NCBI GenBank assembly: GCA_028689585.1
Contig: JAQVCW010000013.1
Location: 38,154-102,153, forward strand
Reading direction: 5' to 3'
Source of the DNA: Lachnospiraceae bacterium
GTDB taxonomy: Bacteria; Bacillota; Clostridia; Lachnospirales; Lachnospiraceae
Length of the DNA stretch: 64,000 nt
In this document: positions 34,697 to 42,691 of the stretch, one piece after another
Layout of the letters: every line of letters begins with the position of its first letter
Numbering within the stretch: position 1 is the stretch's first letter
The notes under the pieces: model-generated
Told to the model about the DNA's origin: nothing
Seen by the model: the letters and a program-made list of their open reading frames with translations, nothing else
The model's database searches: none
Made by a program: the position numbers and the translations under genes

Positions 34697-36223
34697 ATGA
34701 AAAGAAAAGTACTTGTGGCATTATTGCTGGGAACTGCATGTTTGGCAGCCGGCTGTTCAAAAAAGAGCGCAGAGACAGAGAAGGCAACCGAAAAGGTTGT
34801 GACCGAGGCGGCAGCAGAAGCAGGAGCAACCGAGGCATCAGCTACGGAAGCATCAGCAGCGGAGACGGAGACAGCGGCTAAGACGGCTTCTTCCGATGAG
34901 ACTGAAACTGAAACGGCAGCAGAGGCTGTGACAGAAGCAGCCAGCGAAGAGGCGACGGAGGCAGCGACAGAAGCAGCTTCCGAGTCAGCAGAGGATACCA
35001 CAGAAGCGGCGAGCGAGGCGGCAGAAGAAGAGACAGAAGCAGAACTGGGCGAGAGACCTGAGTATACCGCACTGGATTATGTTACACTGGGCGTTTATAC
35101 CGGGCTGGAAGTGACAGTGGATCCGATTGAAGTGACAGAAGAGGAGATCGACAGCTCCGTAGAGGGTGCAATCACCAGCGCAGATAAATATGACGAGATA
35201 GCAGATGGCACAGTGGAAAATGGTGACGTCGTTAATATCGATTATGAAGGCAAACTGGACGGAACGGCATTCGATGGCGGCACAGCGACAGGATATGATC
35301 TGACGATTGGCTCAGGAAGCTTTATCGAAGGCTTTGAAGAGGGACTGATCGGAGCAAAGGCCGGTGATACACTTGATCTGAACCTTACCTTCCCGGAGGA
35401 TTACAGCAGTACAGATCTGGCAGGCAAGGAAACCGTATTTACCGTTAAGGTAAATGCAGTCAAGAGAATGCCGGAAGTGACGGATGATCTGGTCGGCGAA
35501 CTCAGTGATGGTGAATATACTACAGTAGATGCCTATCGTACGTATATGAAGGAACAGCTTCTTCAGGATAAAGAGGCAACACAGCAGAATACCATTTCTT
35601 CTGAACTGATGACTCAGTTATACAATACCTGTAAAGTGAATGATTATCCTCAGGATCTGGTAGATTACAGTGTTGCATCCATGTCAAATACATACAAGGG
35701 ATATGCAGAATCATACGGTATGGAGTTCGCTGATTTCATTTCCACTTATTTCGGAATGACAGAAGACGAATTCAATACTGAGGTAGAAGCATCTGTAAAA
35801 CAGAGTCTTGAGCAGGAACTGATTTTGAAAGCAATTGCAGAGCAGGAAGAGATCACTGTCTCAGATGATGAATATGAAACAGGATGTGCGAATTATGCGG
35901 AGCAGTTTGGATATGAATCTGCAGATGCTCTGAAAGAAGCATTTGACAAGCAGACCATTGAAATCAGCCTGCTGATGGATAAGGTACTGGATTTTGTGAC
36001 AGAAAACAGTGTAATCACAGAAACTGCTGAGACAGAGTCTGAGTCTGAGACTGAGGCAGTATCAGAAGCAGCCAGTGAAGAGGCAGCAGAAGCAGCTACT
36101 GAGGCAGCCAGTGAAGCAGCATCCGAAGAAGCGGCTACCGAGGCGGCATCGGAAGCAGCCAGTGAAGAGGCAACAGAAGCAGCCAGTGAAGCAGCCGAAG
36201 ATGTGACAGAAGCGGCGGAATAA
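34697..36223 (+). CDS. Extracellular trigger-factor-like FKBP-type prolyl isomerase lipoprotein
   Basis: A 508-residue lipoprotein with lipobox LAAGC (residues 16-20). A ~100-residue Ala/Glu/Thr/Ser-rich arm follows, then an FKBP domain (GDVVNIDYEGKLDGTAFDGG...GFEEGLIGAKAGDTLDL), a trigger-factor-C-like helical domain and a second Ala/Glu/Ser-rich tail of ~70 residues. ATG 34697 is chosen because the signal peptide starts there. It likely assists folding of secreted proteins at the outer face of the membrane. It is monocistronic with its own terminator. Confidence 0.87.
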   Translation: MKRKVLVALLLGTACLAAGCSKKSAETEKATEKVVTEAAAEAGATEASATEASAAETETAAKTASSDETETETAAEAVTEAASEEATEAATEAASESAEDTTEAASEAAEEETEAELGERPEYTALDYVTLGVYTGLEVTVDPIEVTEEEIDSSVEGAITSADKYDEIADGTVENGDVVNIDYEGKLDGTAFDGGTATGYDLTIGSGSFIEGFEEGLIGAKAGDTLDLNLTFPEDYSSTDLAGKETVFTVKVNAVKRMPEVTDDLVGELSDGEYTTVDAYRTYMKEQLLQDKEATQQNTISSELMTQLYNTCKVNDYPQDLVDYSVASMSNTYKGYAESYGMEFADFISTYFGMTEDEFNTEVEASVKQSLEQELILKAIAEQEEITVSDDEYETGCANYAEQFGYESADALKEAFDKQTIEISLLMDKVLDFVTENSVITETAETESESETEAVSEAASEEAAEAATEAASEAASEEAATEAASEAASEEATEAASEAAEDVTEAAE

Positions 36224-36280
36224 CAGAACGAGTCAGCCAGTCGGGTACGAAACAACTGCAAAACAGAGATAAAAGTTAAA

Positions 36281-36313
36281 AAATCCAGGCGAAATATCAG
36301 CCTGGATTTTTTT
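36281..36313 (+). terminator. Terminator after the foldase gene
   Basis: AAATCCAGG...CCTGGATTT hairpin followed by a T-run. Confidence 0.85.
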
Positions 36314-36377
36314 GCTTCTATTTTTTACAAACATTAAAAAATTATAAAAAGAAATAAAATTTTGCTGATTAAATTCC

Positions 36378-36406
36378 TTGAAAGTGAAGCAGGTATCACA
36401 TATAAT
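36378..36406 (+). promoter_or_regulatory. Promoter of the uracil/xanthine permease gene
   Basis: TTGAAA (36378-36383), 17-bp spacer, perfect TATAAT (36401-36406). The leader to the ATG is only ~45 nt, so no purine riboswitch or PyrR attenuator fits. Confidence 0.8.
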
Positions 36407-36455
36407 AGAAAAGATAAATTTTAATCATATAAAAAAGACAAATGAGGAGGATATT

Positions 36456-37838
36456 ATGGGTAATTCTAATGAAGCAATTCGCGATGCCAGAAAGCTGGGC
36501 ATCCCCAAGATGTTAATTCTGGGCCTGCAGCATATGTTTGCCATGTTCGGAGCGACCATTCTGGTACCGATTCTGGTAAACAGCTATTTTAAGCAGGCGT
36601 GCGGAGAGGATTTGACCAGGGGACTGACGGTTTCTGTGACATTGTTCTGTGCAGGCTTTGGTACGCTGCTGTTTCATGTGTGTGCCAAGATGAAGGTTCC
36701 TGCATTTCTGGGATCATCTTTCGCATTCCTCGGTGGTTTTTCTACCGTAGCAAATCTGAGCAATGGTATTTACAAGGGAATGAATGTGAATGATAAAGCG
36801 GCTTATGCCTGCGGCGGTGTGGTAATCGCAGGTCTTTTCTACCTGGTTCTGGCGCTGATCATCCGCCTGGTGGGTGTAAAGCGCGTAATGCGTTTCCTTC
36901 CGCCGGTAGTGACCGGACCGGTTATCATCTGCATCGGCCTGAGCCTGGCAGGCTCCGCTATTAATAATGCGTCCACCAACTGGTTCCTGGCTTTGATTGC
37001 TCTGGCAGTGATCATTATATTCAATATCTGGGGCAAGGGAATGTTTAAGATCATTCCTATCTTAATGGGTGTGGTGATCGCCTATGCAGCAGCTCTGATC
37101 ATGAATGCCTGCGGTATGACCAATCCGGACGGCTCCGCTATTTTGAATTTTGCTTCCATATCAGCTTCCGGCTGGGTGGGACTGCCTCCTTTCCAGATTT
37201 GTAAATTCGATGTGACTGCAATCCTGGTCATGGCTCCTATCGCCATTGCGACCATGATGGAGCATGTAGGCGATATGTCAGCAATCTCCGCTACGGTGGG
37301 AGAAAATTATCTGGCGGATCCGGGACTTCACAGAACGCTGATGGGAGATGGACTGGCAACATCACTTGCCGGACTCATCGGCGGTCCTGCGAATACAACT
37401 TATGGTGAAAATACCGGTGTATTGGAGCTGAGCAAGGTTTATGATCCGAAAGTAATCCGGATCGCAGCAGTATTTGCAGTGATCATCAGCTTTATCCCAA
37501 AGGTATCCGCTGTCATCAGCACTATGCCCGCTTCTATCATCGGCGGTGTCAGCTTTATGCTCTATGGTATGATTTCTGCAATCGGTGTCCGCAATGTAGT
37601 AGAAAATGAAGTGGATCTGACCAAATCCCGCAACCTGATTATTGCAGGCGTGATTTTTGTCTGCGGTCTGGGCTTCTCCAGCGGGATCACCTTTACGGTA
37701 GCAGGAGCTTCTATTACATTGACTGCACTGGCAATCGCGGCAATCGCAGGTATCCTGCTGAATATCATTTTACCGGGAAATGATTATGAATTTGGTGTAA
37801 ATGAAAAAGGGGATGAAAACCGGGGCATCCATCAGTAA
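36456..37838 (+). CDS. Uracil/xanthine permease (NCS2 family)
   Basis: A 460-residue nucleobase permease with about 12-14 hydrophobic segments. It starts GIPKMLILGLQHMFAMFGATILVP, the NCS2 opening, and has the conserved EHVGDMSAIS and GLIGGPANTTYGENTG motifs of uracil transporters. ATG 36456 follows GAGGAGG. It stands alone with a strong promoter and terminator. Uracil is more likely than xanthine from the GGPANTTYGEN motif. Confidence 0.9.
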   Translation: MGNSNEAIRDARKLGIPKMLILGLQHMFAMFGATILVPILVNSYFKQACGEDLTRGLTVSVTLFCAGFGTLLFHVCAKMKVPAFLGSSFAFLGGFSTVANLSNGIYKGMNVNDKAAYACGGVVIAGLFYLVLALIIRLVGVKRVMRFLPPVVTGPVIICIGLSLAGSAINNASTNWFLALIALAVIIIFNIWGKGMFKIIPILMGVVIAYAAALIMNACGMTNPDGSAILNFASISASGWVGLPPFQICKFDVTAILVMAPIAIATMMEHVGDMSAISATVGENYLADPGLHRTLMGDGLATSLAGLIGGPANTTYGENTGVLELSKVYDPKVIRIAAVFAVIISFIPKVSAVISTMPASIIGGVSFMLYGMISAIGVRNVVENEVDLTKSRNLIIAGVIFVCGLGFSSGITFTVAGASITLTALAIAAIAGILLNIILPGNDYEFGVNEKGDENRGIHQ

Positions 37839-37857
37839 CAGCAAAAAGTGAAGAAGG

Positions 37858-37897
37858 GCTGCCGCACCAGGCAAAATGATGGTGCGGCAGCTTTTTT
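37858..37897 (+). terminator. Strong terminator after the permease gene
   Basis: GCTGCCGCACC/GGTGCGGCAGC, 11-12 bp perfect, followed by T6. Confidence 0.92.
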
Positions 37898-37907
37898 AAA
37901 TACGTTA

Positions 37908-37985
37908 TTATTCACGGCGGACGCGGGGTACCTGCCGGGGCATCTGACCGTCTGGCACAGGAAAAGACCGCAGCCGCGCATTGAC
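37908..37985. repeat. Family C element, partial copy (one arm)
   Basis: ATTCACGGCGGACGCGG... through GGCACAGGAAAAGACCGC closely matches the left arm of the full family C element at 39425. The rest is missing. Confidence 0.7.
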
Positions 37986-38053
37986 TTTGACGTTATTCAT
38001 GGTAAAATGTGAAAATACATGTTTTTTGTGGCAGATTGCAGGAAGGCAATGCA

Positions 38054-38082
38054 GTAAAGACAAATTCAAGATGGGCTGATGT
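38054..38082 (+). repeat. Family A element, 3' remnant
   Basis: Only AAATTCAAGATGGGCTGATG and the TTC end remain. It still ends 21 nt before the next ATG. Confidence 0.65.
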
Positions 38083-38103
38083 TCAAAAGCGGAGGAAATT
38101 GAA

Positions 38104-39390
38104 ATGATGGATTTAAAAGGTAAAAAACTGTTGATTCTGGGGGCATCTGAGCTGGAACGGCTGATTGTGGAGCGGGCCAGGGAGTGGGGGATGTATACCA
38201 TTGTCACAGATTATAATAAGAACTGGCAGGACAGTCCGGCGAAGTATGCGGCGGAGGAAGCCTGGGATGTGAGCTGGTCTGATCAGGAGCAGTTGTATCG
38301 GCTGTGCCTGGAACATGGAGTGGATGGGGTGACGGCGGGCTTCAGTGAGTTTCGTGTGGAGCATGCAATTCTGCTGTGTGAAAAGCTGAAGCTGCCGTTT
38401 TATGCTTCGAAGGAACAACTGGAGCTGACCAGGAGCAAGGATAAATTCAAGGAGTGCTGCAGAAAATATGGAGTGCCTACGGTACCGGCTTATGAGGGGA
38501 TTCACGGAACAGAGGACATTGACGGGGCGGATATTCACTTTCCGGTGATCGTGAAGCCGGTGGATCGGGCAGGTTCCATCGGCATTACAATCTGCCATGA
38601 TAAGGAAGGGCTGAAAAAGGCAAACGATTATGCACTGAGCCTGTCGGCGGGAAAAAAGACCATCATTGAAAAATTTATGGCAGGCTGCAGTGAATTCAAT
38701 GCTTACTATATGATACAGAATGGAAAGGCGATCCTGTCCTGCACTGCGGATAAGAAAAACAGCAGAAAGGAGCAGGGGGAGAAGATCGTGCCAAATGCGG
38801 AGATATTTCCCTCCTGCTATCAGAAGGATTTTCTGCAGAAGGCAGATAAAAATATGAAAGCGATGATAGAAGGGCAGAATATTCAAAATGGCTGCATTTT
38901 TATTACCGGTTTTGTAGATGAGAACCGGGAGTTTTATTTTTTTGAAACCGGCTTCCGGCTCAGCACAGAGCTTTCTTACTACTTTATTAAGTCAAAATGC
39001 AGGTATGATGCGCTGGATCTGATACTCTATTCTTCGTTTACCGGGGATACTTCCGATATGGATTTGAGCGATATTATTCAAAAGCAGGATTGTTGGGCGG
39101 GGGCTACCCTCTACAGCTATGCAAAAAAGGGAATGATTCAGAAAATCCAGTGCAGTCTGCCGGAAAATCTGAAAGCCCATGTCAATTGTATCGCCAGATA
39201 TCTTCGGGAGGGAGAACTGGCAGAGGAAAAGGATTCTACGTTTCATAATGCGATTACCGGCTGCATTCATGCAGAGACGAAAGAGAAGCTTCGTGAGCTG
39301 GTAGGGCAGTACAATCAGCAGATACAGATACTGGATGAAACCGGAAAGAGCCTGATCTATGACCGGCTGCAGCCGGAGGAGATCCGTTAA
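38104..39390 (+). CDS. ATP-grasp domain protein, substrate unknown
   Basis: A 428-residue enzyme with a pre-ATP-grasp Rossmann-like domain (KKLLILGASELERLIVERA), an ATP-grasp core (VIVKPVDRAGSIGI near residue 155; IIEKFMAGCSEFNAYY; REFYFFETGFRLS) and a C-terminal domain. It resembles carbamoyl-phosphate-synthase-like and carboxylate-amine ligases that make amide or peptide bonds. It stands alone, boxed in by palindromic elements on both sides, so context gives no substrate. Confidence 0.8.
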   Translation: MMDLKGKKLLILGASELERLIVERAREWGMYTIVTDYNKNWQDSPAKYAAEEAWDVSWSDQEQLYRLCLEHGVDGVTAGFSEFRVEHAILLCEKLKLPFYASKEQLELTRSKDKFKECCRKYGVPTVPAYEGIHGTEDIDGADIHFPVIVKPVDRAGSIGITICHDKEGLKKANDYALSLSAGKKTIIEKFMAGCSEFNAYYMIQNGKAILSCTADKKNSRKEQGEKIVPNAEIFPSCYQKDFLQKADKNMKAMIEGQNIQNGCIFITGFVDENREFYFFETGFRLSTELSYYFIKSKCRYDALDLILYSSFTGDTSDMDLSDIIQKQDCWAGATLYSYAKKGMIQKIQCSLPENLKAHVNCIARYLREGELAEEKDSTFHNAITGCIHAETKEKLRELVGQYNQQIQILDETGKSLIYDRLQPEEIR

Positions 39391-39394
39391 ATCC

Positions 39395-39424
39395 AATCCG
39401 GGAAGCTGTGCTTCAAGTAAAAGG
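39395..39424. repeat. Family B terminal remnant
   Basis: CCGGGAAGCTGTGCTTCAAG and AAAAGGC match the right end of family B, interrupted by family C immediately after. Confidence 0.6.
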
Positions 39425-39840
39425 CTTAGCAATTTACTATTCACGGCGGACGCGGCATGCCTGCCAGGGCATCTGACCGCCTGGCACAGGAAAGACCGCG
39501 CAGCACTGTTTCGGAGTCCAAGAGCATCTATGCACTCTGAAACGCTGCTCAGACAGGAATAAGAGGGCCTAACTCGCCACAGGCTCAGACAAAGGCCCTC
39601 TTATTCCATCGCCGCATTCCAGAGAGCAAGATGCTTAGAACTCCTGCAAATGTGCGGCTGCAGTCTTTCCTGTACCAGACGGTCAAATGCCCTGGCAGGC
39701 ATACCGCTGTAAATTGGCCGTGAATGGTAACTTAGCGGGCGATTTTAACGGTTAGCTCACCAGAGTGCTGCTCGCGTTTCCGTAAGATACCCGGCCCACG
39801 CGGCAGCGTTCTCCTATGAGCCTGAATAGTAAATTGCTAA
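39425..39840. repeat. Family C palindromic element, full
   Basis: The outer ends TTAGCAATTTACTATTCA and TGAATAGTAAATTGCTAA are perfect inverted repeats. Centrally, GGAATAAGAGGGCC/GGCCCTCTTATTCC (39556-39607) make a perfect 14-bp stem with a 24-nt loop whose reverse complement matches the loop of families B and D. An internal GCCGTGAATGGTAAC suggests a nested or composite origin. Confidence 0.7.
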
Positions 39841-40132
39841 TTACAGTTTTGCCTTTTACTTGCAGTTTGGCCTTTTCCTTGAAGCACAGCTTCCGGGCGG
39901 CTGCCCCAGGTATACCGCAGGTGCATTTGCAGAAAGCCTAAGCATCTTGGGTTCCACAAGATGTTCCATAGGAATTGGGAGTCATTTGTTTGAACCGAAG
40001 GTGAGTTATGGCTCCCAATTCCTGCTTTTGGAACACCTTGCGGAAGCCTTAGATGCTCTTGGCTTTCGAAACAGCACATGCGGTATACCTGGGGCAGCCA
40101 CCCGGAAAGCGTCCTCATTCCAAGGCTGAACT
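39840..40132 (+). repeat. Family B palindromic element, copy 1
   Basis: It is the same element as at 54779, in the same orientation, with a duplicated and degraded left end (CAGTTTTGCC then CAGTTTGGCC). The apical stem GGAATTGGGAG/CTCCCAATTCC (39971-40022) is perfect. No clear target duplication remains. Confidence 0.75.
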
Positions 40133-40167
40133 AAAATTTCAGAACTAAAATTTCTTCAGAAAAGAAC

Positions 40168-40196
40168 TTGACTTTTTCAGAGGATAGGAATAAAAT
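40168..40196 (+). promoter_or_regulatory. Promoter of cysK
   Basis: TTGACT (40168-40173), 17-bp spacer, TAAAAT (40191-40196). The -10 box lies inside the first ATAGGAATAAAA motif. Confidence 0.7.
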
Positions 40197-40234
40197 CAAT
40201 TCATATAAAACCTAGTAAATAAATAGGAATAAAA
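40184..40234. promoter_or_regulatory. Two ATAGGAATAAAA motifs, putative Rrf2/CymR-type operator
   Basis: ATAGGAATAAAA occurs at 40184-40195 and again at 40223-40234. ATAGGAATT recurs before the O-acetylhomoserine sulfhydrylase gene. An Rrf2-family gene lies in the same cluster. The resemblance to A/T-rich CymR sites with GGAAT is from memory and moderate. Confidence 0.55.
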
Positions 40235-40267
40235 AAGACTGATGTTCTATAGAATGGAGGACGAAAC

Positions 40268-41203
40268 ATGAGTAAGATAAAAGAAAGCGCACTGGAACTG
40301 ATTGGGGAAACACCGATGCTGAAGTTGAACCGTTATGCCGCAAAAGCAGGGGTGAAGGATGCTGTAATTCTGGCGAAGCTGGAGTATTTGAATCCGGCCG
40401 GTTCCGTAAAGGATCGGGTGGCACTGGCGATGATTGAAGATGCAGAACAGAAAGGACTTTTAAAGCCGGGGGCTACGATCATTGAACCTACTTCCGGAAA
40501 TACCGGTATCGGTCTGGCGGCGGTGGCGGCGGCCAAGGGCTATAAGGCAATTTTAACCCTGCCGGATACCATGAGCGTGGAGCGCAGAAATCTGCTGCAT
40601 GCTTACGGAGCGGAACTGGTACTGACAGAAGGTGCAAAGGGGATGAAAGGTGCCATTGCAAAAGCGGAGGAACTGACGAAAACAATTCCCAATTCCATCG
40701 TTCTTGGACAGTTCATCAATGGAGCGAATCCGGAAGCACACAGAAAGACTACCGGTCCGGAGATCTGGGATCAGACAGACGGAAAAGTGGATATTTTCGT
40801 AGCCGGGGTCGGTACCGGCGGAACAGTTACCGGTGTGGGCGAATATCTGAAGCAGCAGAACCCGGATGTAAAAATCGTTGCGGTAGAACCGGCCACCAGC
40901 CCAGTGCTTTCCAAAGGAACCGCAGGCGCTCATAAGATTCAGGGCATTGGTGCAGGATTTGTGCCTGAGGTACTGAATACAAAAATCTACGATGAAGTGA
41001 TCACCATTGAAAATGAGGATGCATTCACAGAGGGCAGAGCTTTTGCAGTCAGCGAAGGAATTCTGGTGGGAATTTCCTCCGGTGCGGCTTTGAAGGCGGC
41101 AGCGATCCTGGCAGCCAGACCGGAAAACAAGGGAAAAGTGATCGTGGCCTTACTGCCGGATTCCGGTGACCGCTATCTGTCTACACCATTATTTACGAAT
41201 TAA
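40268..41203 (+). CDS. cysK: Cysteine synthase A (O-acetylserine thiol-lyase)
   Basis: A 311-residue PLP enzyme joining sulfide to O-acetylserine. The PLP lysine lies in [11 protein letters not shown], the acetylserine-binding loop in [12 protein letters not shown], and the phosphate-binding glycine loop in [17 protein letters not shown] precedes the ATG. A 9-nt family A tail (CTGATGTTC, 40239-40247) lies 20 nt upstream. It is the first gene of a sulfur cluster. Confidence 0.95.
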   Translation: MSKIKESALELIGETPMLKLNRYAAKAGVKDAVILAKLEYLNPAGSVKDRVALAMIEDAEQKGLLKPGATIIEPTSGNTGIGLAAVAAAKGYKAILTLPDTMSVERRNLLHAYGAELVLTEGAKGMKGAIAKAEELTKTIPNSIVLGQFINGANPEAHRKTTGPEIWDQTDGKVDIFVAGVGTGGTVTGVGEYLKQQNPDVKIVAVEPATSPVLSKGTAGAHKIQGIGAGFVPEVLNTKIYDEVITIENEDAFTEGRAFAVSEGILVGISSGAALKAAAILAARPENKGKVIVALLPDSGDRYLSTPLFTN

Positions 41204-41215
41204 TCGCAGGCGGGC

Positions 41216-41249
41216 GTAAATGTGTATGATGTAAATCATACACATTTAC
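41216..41249. promoter_or_regulatory. Perfect 15-bp hairpin between cysK and tcdA
   Basis: GTAAATGTGTATGAT pairs completely with ATCATACACATTTAC around a 4-nt loop. There is no T-tract. It may be an RNA-stabilising hairpin, a readthrough terminator, or an operator. Confidence 0.6.
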
Positions 41250-41270
41250 TATGAATAGGGTGATTCTATT

Positions 41271-42062
41271 ATGTTAAATCAGTTTTCAAGAACAGAATTA
41301 TTATTGGGCAGCGAAGCGATGAAGGCACTTGCCGGAGCCAGAGTGGCGGTTTTCGGCATTGGCGGCGTGGGCGGTTTTACCGTGGAGGCCCTGATACGAA
41401 GCGGGGTAGGCGCCGTTGATCTGATTGATAATGATAAGGTGTGCCTGACTAACCTGAACCGTCAGTTGATCGCCACGAGAAAGACGGTGGGGCGCTGCAA
41501 GACGGAAGTGATGAAGGAAAGGATCCTGGAGATCAATCCGGATGCGGTGGTGACGGAGCACCGTCTATTTTATCTGCCGGAAACAGCGGGACAGTTTGAT
41601 TTCACAAAGTATTCCTATGTGGTGGATGCGGTGGATACGGTCACAGCCAAGATTGCACTGGTGATGGAAGCTCAGAAGGCCGGTGTGCCGATCATCAGCA
41701 GCATGGGTGCAGGAAATAAGCTGGATCCCACGGGATTTGAAGTGACGGATATCTACAAGACCTCAGTCTGCCCGCTGGCAAAGGTAATGCGGCGGGAATT
41801 AAAAAAGCGGAATGTAACGCATCTGAAGGTGGTCTATTCGAAGGAACTGCCCCTTTCGCCATTGGAGGACCTGGCTGATGCGTGCCGGGAAGAAAACAGG
41901 ACAGGAGAAGAGGAGGCAGAGCAGGGAAGCAGACGAAGAGCACTGCCTGGTTCCGTCGCTTTTGTGCCTTCCGTAGCCGGACTGATCATTGCAGGAGAAG
42001 TGATCAGGGATCTGGCTAAGGGAGCCGATGTTCCAAAAAGGGGGGAGGAAAAAGCAAAATGA
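41271..42062 (+). CDS. tcdA: tRNA threonylcarbamoyladenosine dehydratase-like (TcdA), ThiF/E1 superfamily
   Basis: A 263-residue E1-like ATP-dependent enzyme: GIGGVGGFTVEALIRSG nucleotide loop, NLNRQLIATRKTVG, and CPLAKVMRRELKK with the downstream cysteine position. It closely fits TcdA, which cyclises t6A at position 37 of ANN-decoding tRNAs. Other ThiF-like roles are less likely given the length. Its 3' end overlaps the Rrf2 gene by 4 bp. Confidence 0.87.
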   Translation: MLNQFSRTELLLGSEAMKALAGARVAVFGIGGVGGFTVEALIRSGVGAVDLIDNDKVCLTNLNRQLIATRKTVGRCKTEVMKERILEINPDAVVTEHRLFYLPETAGQFDFTKYSYVVDAVDTVTAKIALVMEAQKAGVPIISSMGAGNKLDPTGFEVTDIYKTSVCPLAKVMRRELKKRNVTHLKVVYSKELPLSPLEDLADACREENRTGEEEAEQGSRRRALPGSVAFVPSVAGLIIAGEVIRDLAKGADVPKRGEEKAK

Positions 42063-42493
42063 AAATTTCAACAAAAGGCAGATATGCATTGCGGCTGATG
42101 CTGGATCTGGCGACGTACAATACCGGAGAACCGGTCAGCATTAAGGATATTTCAAAAAGACAGGACATTTCGGAAAAATATCTGGAACAGATTATTGCCA
42201 TTTTAAATAAGGCCGGGTTTGTCAGGAGCATCAGGGGAGCTCAGGGTGGCTATATGCTGAAAAAGGCTCCTTCGGAATACACCGTCGGCATGATTTTGAG
42301 GCAGACGGAAGGCGATCTGGCACCGGTGTCCTGTGTGGGTGCAGATAGTGAGGAATGTGAACGCAGATCCCAATGCGTTACCGTGCGGATTTATGAGCAG
42401 TTAAATAATGCCATCAATGGGGTGGTGGACCATATTACTCTGGCGGACATGATGGAATGGCAGGCGGAGAAGGTTGAACAGTACGTTATATAG
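42059..42493 (+). CDS. Rrf2-family transcriptional regulator (CymR/IscR-like)
   Basis: A 144-residue winged-helix protein starting MKISTKGRYALRLMLDLA, with recognition region ISEKYLEQIIAILNKAGFVRSIRGAQGGY. Three cysteines follow in the sensor loop (C-x7-C-x5-C, CVGADSEECERRSQC), which might hold an Fe-S cluster, though spacing differs from classical IscR. Its neighbours cysK and the homoserine sulfhydrylase suggest control of cysteine metabolism. Confidence 0.9.
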   Translation: MKISTKGRYALRLMLDLATYNTGEPVSIKDISKRQDISEKYLEQIIAILNKAGFVRSIRGAQGGYMLKKAPSEYTVGMILRQTEGDLAPVSCVGADSEECERRSQCVTVRIYEQLNNAINGVVDHITLADMMEWQAEKVEQYVI

Positions 42494-42560
42494 AGGGAGA
42501 TTCCCAGGGGAAGCCGCCCCAAACGGGCAAAATGTGAGATGACTGCCGGGCAGATATAGA

Positions 42561-42588
42561 AAATAACTATAGCCAGCAGTTATTTTTT
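42561..42588 (+). terminator. Weak terminator after the Rrf2 gene
   Basis: AAATAACT/AGTTATTT stem (8 bp, A/T-rich) with a T6 run. Confidence 0.55.
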
Positions 42589-42592
42589 CGTA

Positions 42593-42620
42593 TTAGACAG
42601 ACCGGAAAACTCATGATAAT
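42593..42620 (+). promoter_or_regulatory. Promoter of the sulfhydrylase gene
   Basis: TTAGAC, 16-bp spacer, extended TGATAAT -10 (GATAAT 42615-42620). Confidence 0.5.
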
Positions 42621-42636
42621 ATATCACTGTAATCAG

Positions 42637-42650
42637 ATAGGAATTCTAAA
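42637..42650. promoter_or_regulatory. Third ATAGGAATT motif
   Basis: ATAGGAATTCTAAA lies ~17 bp after the -10 box, near the expected transcript start, and repeats the motif found twice before cysK. Confidence 0.5.
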
Positions 42651-42691
42651 AACCGAACAGAAAAATTAAAATAAAGAATGGAGAGATTATC

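Larger units (their letters stand above)
39391..40267. other. 877-bp nest of palindromic elements
   Basis: It is built from a family B end remnant (39395-39424), a family C element (39425-39840) and a family B element (39840-40132), then the cysK promoter. The apparent frames here are artefacts of the palindromes. Confidence 0.75.

Noticed and set aside
36407..36455. Possible purine riboswitch or PyrR attenuator before the nucleobase permease
   Set aside because: The leader is under 50 nt and shows no suitable hairpins.
39425..40132. Family B/C/D elements considered as HEARO/OMEGA or other named large non-coding RNAs
   Set aside because: No nuclease gene is adjacent and I cannot match the recalled cores of those RNAs; the terminal inverted repeats and target duplications of family B point to a MITE-like element instead.
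40140..40267. Possible T-box or SAM riboswitch before cysK
   Set aside because: The expected length, conserved core motifs and terminator are absent; the region is promoter plus short direct motifs.
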